Origin: Pelagomonas calceolata
Taxonomy: Eukaryota; Sar; Pelagophyceae; Pelagomonadales; Pelagomonadaceae
Assembly (NCBI GenBank): GCA_918797485.1
Contig: CAKKNE010000006.1
Coordinates: forward strand, 3,596,001 to 3,660,000
Reading direction: 5' to 3'
Length of the DNA stretch: 64,000 nucleotides
In this document: positions 57,701-64,000 of the stretch, piece by piece
How positions within the stretch are numbered: the stretch's first letter is position 1
Layout of the letters: every line of letters begins with the position of its first letter
Notes under the pieces: generated by a model
The model's database searches: none
What the model saw: only the letters and a program-made list of their open reading frames with translations
What the model was told of the DNA's origin: nothing
Program-made: the position numbers and the translations under genes

Positions 57701-58551
57701 CTCACTCGATGCTTGATTTCCACACCGTAATAGACGGCCATGCAGTCCTCGCCGAAGGCTCGTACCACATAAGATAATGGTTTCGGCGGCATCGGTACGT
57801 TCTTGAGGGGCCCGAAGTTCGTATTGGTCCACGTGTCTTCATTTCGTAAAATCACTTCTCTCGGCCACCTTCGGATAGCCAACCCAGCACCTCCTCGTCG
57901 ATCGAGCTCGCCGAAGTGATACAAGGGCCACGCATCACTTGGTAACGAAGCGCAGAATTGCGTAGCTCTTTCTATTTCATCTGTGGCTTGCGGCTCGCCG
58001 TTTCGCTTTGTTGATACTGCTTTTCTCAGCTCATCAAGTGACGCGTACTCCACGAGTAAAAAGACGTCGACCCAGGCCTTTGGCGACGACTTGTGTCTAA
58101 TGCGGTCCCACGGTAAACCTTTTCTGCCACCCGCATCTTGGTAGTAGGCTCCCCTGATAGCTTTAAGAGCGCCTCTCGCTTTGCCCACATTCGGCCTTCC
58201 AACAATCGCAATATCGATATCGTCATCACAGAATAGAATCGACTCGGACCGAATGGCACCTAAGGCGCTGCCTCCGGTCAACGTCCACGGGACGTTGGCG
58301 CCTTCCAGGGCCTCTTGGACCCATCCAAGCAATTCATACAGGGCGTCGACCTCCTTGTTGCGCAACAAGACGGGCGCCGGGCCGCGTGCCGGCGGTCTCT
58401 GTCTACTCCGGTCGTAGGGGGGCGTCGGCGGCCGCTCCCTTCTGGAACGCTCCGGGGGCGCGGGTGCCTGCTCGGCGCTGCCGCGTTGGTACCCCCGGGG
58501 GGAGACGCGACCATCCGAGGCCCGCCCGGGGGGTGGGGGCGGCCTCCTCAT
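54772..58551 (-). CDS. LicD-like / LicC-like / SAM / winged-helix fusion (1215 residues)
   Basis: Two exons (58551-57736, 57603-54772). Residues about 62-270 are LicD/fukutin-like nucleotidyltransferase fold: VPWTLTGGSALGAIRS, ILFCDDDIDIAIV. About 300-520 is a domain I cannot place. About 528-760 is a LicC-like nucleotidyltransferase: YLVVLCAGIGSRLGLGAKCC, FLLVDGDLLVG, MGCVEIDTPTDLETA. A SAM-like domain (about 788-835, QVAPLLANEDIDEDTLPLLK) and three repeated winged-helix, LOTUS-like units (about 845-920, 965-1030, 1120-1205) follow. In bacteria LicC activates choline phosphate and LicD transfers it to glycans; a single protein doing both is inferred. The SAM/LOTUS-like part could bind RNA or partners. 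Confidence 0.72.
57604..57735 (-). mobile_element. introner element, family A (132 bases)
   Basis: Sense duplication GTCTATTA / GTCTACTA (7 of 8). Left end CGGTGTGGAAATC, right end GACTTCCACACAG. Splicing gives CMA-VYYVEPDA. Its right 40 bases are the reverse complement of the left part of the element at 36143. Confidence 0.85.
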
Positions 58552-58761
58552 GCTGTCTTCTGTCTGTGCGAGCGCGCGCGCCGCTGAGAGGCTGTGAGAG
58601 GCTCCCAGCGAGAGCTGGGCAGAGAGCAGTGAGGTCACAACCGGTGCCAGCAACTTGCGCCGCGGGCCTCAAATTTCAAAATGGCTGTCCGTGATAATTA
58701 CTGCGTACCAATAACCTCGGCTGGTGGCCGGCGCCCAAGAGTGGTCCTTGCTCGAGTGCTT

Positions 58762-58786
58762 TCTAGTGTCTTACCAGGACGCTAGC
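58762..58786 (+). promoter_or_regulatory. promoter palindrome, copy 13
   Basis: TCTAGTGTCTTACCAGG-ACGCTAGC. Between divergent starts at 58551 (minus, 211 bases) and 58931 (plus, 145 bases). Confidence 0.75.
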
Positions 58787-58930
58787 TCCGCACTCTTGCC
58801 TTTTCTGTCCCCAAGCTCCTCGATCAGCCGTCAAATTAATACAGCGCGGTGTCACAAAGCTTTAGAGAGACCACTCGTCCATCGCTACCGCAGCAAGAAG
58901 CGCTACAAGACCAGCTCACAGACAGGGGAC

Positions 58931-59848
58931 ATGGGGAACACATTTGGCTGTGCCCAGTGCGCGGGCGACGGAGAAGCTCCCGCGAACGCCGCGCCGACGC
59001 CGACGAGGAGGCCGCCCCCAAGGAGCATGAATTTGCCGACGCCGCCCGTCGTCCGGAGACCTCGCGGCGGCGGCGGCGGCACGTCGGCGCTGATGCCGCC
59101 CACGAGCCACCTGCAGTCGAACGACGCCGCCACGACACCGCCACGGACGCCGCCGCCGAGCACCCCCGAGCCGAAGCAGAAGCTCCTCTTAAAACGAGTG
59201 GGTTCGCCCGGGTCGCTGCGAGCGCTCCTGCGCGCCGACGCGGCGGCGCGGCGGCGCGCGCTCGGCCCCGACAACGCCGTCGAGGCGCCGGCGGGTTGCG
59301 AGGAGGATCTCTGGATCGACATTCATGTGGTGGAAGCGTTCAACGACCTGCACGCGCTGTGGGAGCAGGTCGGGCTGGACGAGAAGTGCCGGGCGAAGCT
59401 CGGCGCCAACCCGCCGACCGCCGGCGACCGCACGTACGCCTGGGACCCGGACTCGGACGACGACGACACGATCATGGCCTGGGATTTGCCTGCGGCGGAC
59501 TACGTCGCGCGAACGTTCGAGTCGTTTACGAGAGCGATTCGCGACCGGGCCGTGTTTCCGGAGCCAGATGGAGGAGCGTTCCCTGCGGGGTTCCGGCCGG
59601 GCGCGCGGAAGGCCTGCGGCCGGCTCCTGCGGTGCTGGATGCACCTCTACCACAACCACTTCTCGGCCGTGGCGGAGGCGGGCCGCGCGGACGGTGCGAA
59701 CGCGTGCTTCAAGCGCTTCCTGACGATCGCGCTGCGCTACGAGTTGGTGGACCGGGCCGAGCTGGCGCCGATCGAGGACCTCGCGCAAAGCCTCCTGGCG
59801 CCGCGGAGGACTGTGGACGCCAAGGCCCTCGCGGGCGAGGAGGGGTGA
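58931..59848 (+). CDS. MOB kinase activator with N-myristoylation signal
   Basis: 305 residues from MGNTFGCAQCAG: Gly2 with following Thr/Cys is a myristoylation/palmitoylation pattern, so the protein should sit at membranes. A Pro/Thr-rich region (20-95) leads to a Mob1/phocein domain (about 125-290): EDLWIDIHVVEAFNDLHALW, TYAWDPDSDDDDTIMAWDLP, ADYVARTFESFTRAI, RLLRCWMHLYHNHFSAVAEA and CFKRFLTIALRYELVDRAEL. The HxxxH pair is kept while the usual Cys pair seems absent. Mob proteins activate NDR/LATS kinases in growth and cytokinesis. The palindrome lies 145 bases upstream. Confidence 0.85.
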   Translation: MGNTFGCAQCAGDGEAPANAAPTPTRRPPPRSMNLPTPPVVRRPRGGGGGTSALMPPTSHLQSNDAATTPPRTPPPSTPEPKQKLLLKRVGSPGSLRALLRADAAARRRALGPDNAVEAPAGCEEDLWIDIHVVEAFNDLHALWEQVGLDEKCRAKLGANPPTAGDRTYAWDPDSDDDDTIMAWDLPAADYVARTFESFTRAIRDRAVFPEPDGGAFPAGFRPGARKACGRLLRCWMHLYHNHFSAVAEAGRADGANACFKRFLTIALRYELVDRAELAPIEDLAQSLLAPRRTVDAKALAGEEG

Positions 59849-59878
59849 CGGTGCTGTAAGATTATGTTGTTACTCTGT

Positions 59879-60767
59879 TTAGGGGTGGCGCCAATCTCCG
59901 AGCCACGCGTACTCGACGACCCGGCAGAATAACTCTTTCGGCACGTCCGCGAAGCCGCTGAGGCTCCCAAAGAGCCGCGCGACGACTACGGTGGTCTCGG
60001 GCCCGTGACGCGCCCTCCCGCGCGCGAGCAGCGACCGCACGCGGAGCAACGCCATGTAGTCCTTCAGCACCCAGCGCTTGTAGCTATGGCCGGCGAGGCG
60101 CGTGCCCGCGAGGATCTTAGCAGTTTCGGCGTAGCTATTGGCTCTATCCAAGTCTCGACCGTCATCCATCCTTGTTAGCCTCACTGTGGGAGGCCCCTCT
60201 CTGGCTTCTGCTTGCTGTTTGTAGAACGCAGCACGTTCCTGGGCAAGCTCTTCGAGACTATTAATACCATAGGTGCTACTATCGAAACGAACAGTAGTGA
60301 GAACAACGCCCTTGGCCAATAGCATTCGCACGATACGCGGAGAACCCAGTGCTTCATATGGACGATGCCTGTGCAGCGCGTTCTTTCTGCATATTATCTG
60401 TGTTTCATCTACAATCCCGGAGGTCTCGGCGCCGCGAGCAAGGAGATATTCAACGCAATCAACACTAGCTCTTAATACTGCCCATATGAGCGCGGTGTAG
60501 CCTCCCACCCTAACGTTTACGTCCGCGCCGGCTTCGACGACGAGGCGCACGACGTCGAGTCGTTCCCTAGACGCAGCGGCCATGAGTAATGTCGATCCTG
60601 GGTTGTGGGAGACCCTTCTCCCCATCATAGCCCCAGCTGGAATCATGTCTTCGATTGCTTGCTCGATGCCCTCATGGGTTGCCACCTTGCTCTAGCCAGT
60701 TTTGGATAGCGGCGAGGGCCGCGAGGCCACCCCCCCGAGCAGCATTGAACACCTCGGGCGGGAGCAT
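59879..60767 (-). CDS. ankyrin-repeat protein
   Basis: Two exons (60767-60686, 60597-59879) give 266 residues. Exon 1 encodes MLPPEVFNAARGGGLAALAA, then IQNWLEQG, a typical first helix of algal ankyrin proteins; exon 2 continues STLLMAAASRERLDVVRLVV, EAGADVNVRVGGYTALIWAV, RASVDCVEYLLARGAE, a partial repeat and a C-terminal tail rich in Arg (LRVRSLLARGRARHG). Without the intron the exon 2 frame has no upstream ATG, only a GTG nine bases after a stop. The tail SLSGFADVPKELFCRVVEYA resembles an F-box- or SOCS-like end. Partner unknown. Confidence 0.7.
60598..60685 (-). other. predicted intron in ankyrin gene (88 bases)
   Basis: Donor GTGGCAAC, acceptor CACAACCCAG. Joins LEQ-GSTLLMAAA in phase 1. 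Chosen because the upstream ankyrin-like frame hits TGA and the downstream one lacks a start. No introner ends visible. Confidence 0.55.
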
Positions 60768-60986
60768 TCTCACGCGGATGCTAAACAGCCGCCGCGTCCA
60801 GGCGCCTGGTTAACCGAGTTGCAATATCCAGTAAACCCGTTTTTTTTAGCGTAGGGGGGCGCGCGTCGTAACTAACGCTAACCCTAGCGTGCTCGTTTCC
60901 GTCCTGCAAATGTAGAACAGAAATCACCGTCGTCACGCCTCCGTCGACCACGTACACCGCGGCGGTTGAAAGTATACCTATAAAAT
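60768..60986. other. spacer with telomere-like fragment
   Basis: About 220 bases upstream of the ankyrin gene. It contains TTTTTTTT and CTAACGCTAACCCTAGCG near 60870, which resembles imperfect CCCTAA units; too short to call interstitial telomere sequence. Confidence 0.3.
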
Positions 60987-62714
60987 TTAGTCCGAGTCGT
61001 CCTCCGCCGAGTCGTAGGCGCCGGGCGGCGGCAGCACGTCCCGGTTCAGCACGTCCAGCACGGACTCGATCTCCTGCAAGGCTTCCGCCTGGACCAGCCG
61101 CGCGTTTCTTCGCAAATCGCCCTCGGCCGCCCTAAACGGATTGTCCTTCGGTTTCGCTTGCGGCTTGTATTTCTGGCGCGGCAGCCTTTTTGACACAGAC
61201 GCCTGAGTCGCGCGCGCCGCGACCGGGACGTCGCCTCCCCTACGAGTTGGCGCCGCTTGCACATGCAAAGTGGCCGGGTGGTCCAGCGCGAACTTCAGGG
61301 CGCGCAACGCCGATTGGAGCTTCGCGGGATCCGACCGCCGCGCCGGCTCGATGGCGCGCGCGGCCAAGACGGCGGGTGCCACAATCGGATCCTCAGGCTC
61401 CTCGTAAATCTCGTCGGCCATGAGCGCCTCCTCGAGGGCGTCGTCGTCCTGCAAGGCCGTGACGAAGAAACTAGGGTCCTTGTCCGTTGTTGGTTGCGGA
61501 ACCTTCTTCTTCGTTCGCGGTTTCCTCCCGGCCTCTTTCTCCAACGCGTCCACCAGGGCCTGGTGGCCCTTTTCCCGGAACTGGGCCGCCGTCGGGATCG
61601 GCGCTTCCGCTATCCGTTGCACGCCGATCCTCTCGAAGCGCCGGTCGCACTTCGCGCCGGCGGCCGCGCCGGCCGTGCCGCGATTCGGACGTTTCCGGGG
61701 CACTTCTGTTGTGACATCTAAATGGCGCGCCGTCCAGCCGTCGCGCTGCTGCGTTGCCGTTTGTACTAGAGTTCTGACCGTTTCTCCTGTTGGATCTTCA
61801 CCAGTAGCGCCTAGCAACGGATTGCCATAGAGCGAGAGCTGCTCGAGCTTGGGCAATACCGTTAAGTCGTCGATGTCCTTCTCGCTGCGTATGTGGTTGT
61901 GGGCGAGATCCAACGCGACTAGTTCGGCGAGGATTTCCGTGTGATCTAGACTTGTGGCCTCGGCCATCGCGTCGATGGTCGGAGTGGATGTGACCTTGTT
62001 ATGTGCCAACGACAGTTCTCGCAATCGAGGACACTTCGCGAGACACGTCAGGGCGTCTCCTTGTAGTCGATTCCTCTCGAGGAACAGCTTTTCCAGCGAT
62101 TGGAAGTCCGAAAAGACGTCCGGCAGCTCTACTAGTCCATTTCCCGTGAGGTCCAAGTCTCGCAACCGCGGCATCGTCACGAGCTGACTAATTCCATCTA
62201 AAGTCGCGGTATTGTAGGACAAATCCAGTACTAAGAGACGGGGGAACCAGTCTTCACTGACTGAGCTACATACGGACCAACTATTCGCGGCAAACCTCAA
62301 ATCTTTGAGCCGAGGCAGGCTCCCAAAATCCTCCAAAGGCAATCGTGGATTATCGGACGCGTCGACCCAGCTCAGATTCGGGAAGTACTCGAGATCCGTG
62401 GAGGACACTTCCGTAGCATGCCTTCCCGAGACGTCCGCCCGATGCCCTTCGTCTGGAAACTCGACGCCACACGCATCCAGCAATAAAAATCCATCAATAA
62501 TCCGGGACTGGCCCCGCGTCAGCTGCGCCCGCAGTAGGTCCGCCTTTTTCCGCTTCCTGATCTCGTCGTCGACGTCAATAGAAACAACGCCCAGCCCGCG
62601 CGACGGTAATTTAGGCCTCTGTGTCTTGGCCTCGGCGCCGGGATCGACAAAGTTCATCTGGGGCAGCAGGTAGCGCGCGCGGCCCTCGGGCTTCTTGTAG
62701 GGCTTGAGCGGCAT
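60987..62714 (-). CDS. XRRA1-like leucine-rich-repeat protein
   Basis: 575 residues from MPLKPYKKPEGRARYLLPQM. LRRs cover about 120-330: FPRLLVLDLSYNTATLDGIS, MPRLRDLDLTGNGLVELPDV, FQSLEKLFLERNRLQGDALT, CPRLRELSLAHNKVTSTPTI, LAELVALDLAHNHIRSEKDI, LPKLEQLSLYGNPLL. The N-terminal IDGFLLLDACGVEFPDEGH and the repeat order resemble XRRA1 (radiation-resistance-associated) and ciliary LRR proteins. The C-terminal half is charged and disordered with a helix near 545 (RNARLVQAEALQEIESVLDV). An upstream in-frame extension to 62864 looks non-coding. Confidence 0.78.
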   Translation of the reverse strand: MPLKPYKKPEGRARYLLPQMNFVDPGAEAKTQRPKLPSRGLGVVSIDVDDEIRKRKKADLLRAQLTRGQSRIIDGFLLLDACGVEFPDEGHRADVSGRHATEVSSTDLEYFPNLSWVDASDNPRLPLEDFGSLPRLKDLRFAANSWSVCSSVSEDWFPRLLVLDLSYNTATLDGISQLVTMPRLRDLDLTGNGLVELPDVFSDFQSLEKLFLERNRLQGDALTCLAKCPRLRELSLAHNKVTSTPTIDAMAEATSLDHTEILAELVALDLAHNHIRSEKDIDDLTVLPKLEQLSLYGNPLLGATGEDPTGETVRTLVQTATQQRDGWTARHLDVTTEVPRKRPNRGTAGAAAGAKCDRRFERIGVQRIAEAPIPTAAQFREKGHQALVDALEKEAGRKPRTKKKVPQPTTDKDPSFFVTALQDDDALEEALMADEIYEEPEDPIVAPAVLAARAIEPARRSDPAKLQSALRALKFALDHPATLHVQAAPTRRGGDVPVAARATQASVSKRLPRQKYKPQAKPKDNPFRAAEGDLRRNARLVQAEALQEIESVLDVLNRDVLPPPGAYDSAEDDSD

Positions 62715-62981
62715 GGCTGCTGGTGAGGCTGCCCCTGGCCTTGTTTGTGGTGCTGCTGGCTCGTCGCAGGACGTCGGGGCAGCCGAGGGCCGCACGTATG
62801 CGTGCGCTGAGCCTTCTCTTGCGTCGGGCGGCGGTCGCTGGGCCGTCCGTCCCGGCCGAGACAAGCGCGCTGGGCTCGAGGGCTAGAGTGTTTTTTCCCA
62901 CTTGCCCCCAGCATACGAGCTTGTACGAGGACTCCTCCGGGGCCGCCGTTGCCACCGTGTGCTTCCGCCACATTAAGTAAA

Positions 62982-64000
62982 CTAGTATGACAGCGAACTA
63001 CAGACCGCGTCCAGCGCCCGCGAGCAGCCCTCGAGGAGCCCGAAGGCCGCCCGCGCGTCTCGATCGGCGCGCGCGAGGGCGCCGGAGTCGTCTCGTTTGC
63101 TAGGACGGAAGGTCGCGGCGACCGCCGGCCTGACGTCGACGCCCAGGAAACGCGACAGCTTCGTCGCGTTCGCGTAGGCGTCCGGGTACGGCGCGCAGAC
63201 GAGGAACCGCGGGTCGAGGCGCCGCAGCTGCGCCTCGAGGCGCCGGCATGACCGCGTCAGGGTGGCGATGCGCCCCGCCGTGAAGCCGTTGTAGGGGTCC
63301 CGGACGATGTCGCGCGGCCGCCGCGTCGCGACGATCACGCGAAGATCGAAGCCCGCGGCCTCCGTCGCCGCCGCGAGCCACGGCAGGTCCGGGTCCCACG
63401 TCGCCGGGGGCTGTGTGGAAATCAACCAGTGTGTCGGGTGCACAATTCTTCACTAAGTCATTCTCGGCGATGGCGCGGCCGTCCTAGTTCGGTCGAGCGG
63501 CGAGGAACCGGCATCGCCACGCCATCGAGCAGGCGTCGCGTCGATGGCGTGGAGGACGACGCGACGATTCAGGACAGACGCGCCGTAAAATTTTGATTTC
63601 CACACAGGCCGGGGCGGTCCCGCACGGGTAGGAGCAGCTCGGCAGGTGCAGCAGGACGTCGCCTTGCGTACGTGCCAGGTCCGCGCGGAGGGCCTTTTCT
63701 AGTTTCGCGTCGTCGGCGCAGGTCGTGGCGCGGTCTCCGACGTCGTACGCATCGTAGGCGTTGCGCCAGGGGCCCGGTTGCTTGAAGACGCCGTCGTGCC
63801 AGAGATGATGACCGGTATGCTCCAGACCGGCGACGTACGCGACGCGGCCCCGCGCGCCGGCCGCGAAGTGGCGCTTCTCAATTAATTCTCCCTCGTTGTA
63901 GTAAGTGCTGGCGCAGGGGAATGCCGCCCCTACGTCTTCGCGGGCCCGCTGCGAGCCTGGGCGCCGCAGGTCAGCGTTCGCGGCGCGCAGGAGTGCGTAG
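62982..64000 (-). CDS. sulfotransferase-like protein, 5' partial
   Basis: Two exons visible (64000-63616, 63410-62982), open at the window edge. The first has VAYVAGLEHTGHHLWHDGVF, where a P-loop for the 5'-phosphosulfate group would be, then DVLLHLPSCSYPCG. The second has LPWLAAATEAAGFDLRVIVA, TRRPRDIVRDPYN, equivalent to the 3'-phosphate-binding R-x-P-x-D segment of sulfotransferases, and CRRLEAQLRRLDPRFLVCAP. It may sulfate glycans or small molecules from PAPS. The GLEHTGHH loop deviates from the usual T-x-R-S-G-T, so the call is moderate. Spliced joint: CGT-PPATWDPDL. Confidence 0.6.
63411..63615 (-). mobile_element. introner element, family A, longest copy, GC donor (205 bases)
   Basis: Sense duplication GCCCCGGC / CCCCCGGC (7 of 8). 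Ends CTGTGTGGAAATC and GATTTCCACACAG are a perfect 13-base inverted pair. Inside are two inverted GCCACGCCATCGA / TCGATGGCGTGGC modules and a right half shared with the element at 40299. This is probably nearest to a full-length unit. Confidence 0.85.

Noticed and set aside
4892-58786. Promoter palindrome as an RNA hairpin with a G-U pair
   Set aside because: The stem would form only in one orientation, but copies occur in both orientations relative to their genes and some are 200-290 bases upstream, so a DNA-level role is more likely.

Overview
This window is GC-rich nuclear DNA from a compact-genome photosynthetic eukaryote, most likely a pelagophyte or close stramenopile relative (an Aureococcus- or Pelagomonas-like picoalga). 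Three things point there. Several proteins start with a signal peptide followed by an AFAP-like motif, the bipartite presequence of algae with red-derived secondary plastids. Many introns are short mobile introner elements with terminal inverted repeats and 8-bp target duplications, of the kind reported in Aureococcus anophagefferens. Genes for plastid ribosomal proteins, plastid protein import processing and TFIIS/primase/Elongin C sit side by side. The species is an inference.

Layout. About 37 genes lie in 64 kb, mostly as alternating head-to-head and tail-to-tail pairs. Convergent stop codons can be only 4 to 12 bases apart (51429/51434, 16686/16693, 37634/37647). 0-8 kb: partial 3'-5' exonuclease, plastid uL29, a large SH3 protein, an RRM/TPR/CCHC/J-domain fusion. 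7-18 kb: a 2OG-oxygenase/membrane/PDZ protein, an SLC43-like transporter with an in-frame TGA, primase large subunit PRIM2, an unknown, an Atg22-like transporter, a PRMT3-N-like protein, a U-box/FHA protein. 18-36 kb: unknown proteins, a SEL1-repeat protein, a SMARCAL1-like helicase, a single-TM basic protein, a PDZ-myotubularin, a plastid NYN nuclease, a patatin-like lipase, a Cys-rich protein and two tandem small paralogues. 36-47 kb: Elongin C, a tiny membrane ORF overlapping MsrA, COX16 overlapping an MFSD6-like transporter, a BspA-repeat surface protein, a PhyH-like dioxygenase, stromal processing peptidase, TFIIS. 47-64 kb: an ABC half-transporter, plastid bL32, MsrB, a CREST-like membrane protein, a LamG/glycosyltransferase, a Cof-type HAD phosphatase, a LicD/LicC/SAM/HTH giant, a myristoylated Mob1, an ankyrin protein, an XRRA1-like LRR protein and a partial sulfotransferase-like protein.

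Two signals run across the whole window and are not explained by the genes. First, a 22-25 bp imperfect palindrome (GCTAGTGTCTTAC, 3-6 bases, then CGCTAGC) occurs at least 13 times, always in a gene upstream region, about 100-290 bp from the start codon and often between divergent genes. Second, at least eight introns share CTGTGTGGAAATC / GATTTCCACACAG inverted termini and 8-bp duplications; in all eight the duplication begins GT or GC in the sense strand, so the donor comes from the duplicated target, the acceptor from the element, and the original reading frame is restored exactly. A second, unrelated intron family occurs in the J-domain fusion and twice in tandem in the stromal processing peptidase gene. 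No rRNA, tRNA or CRISPR array was found.
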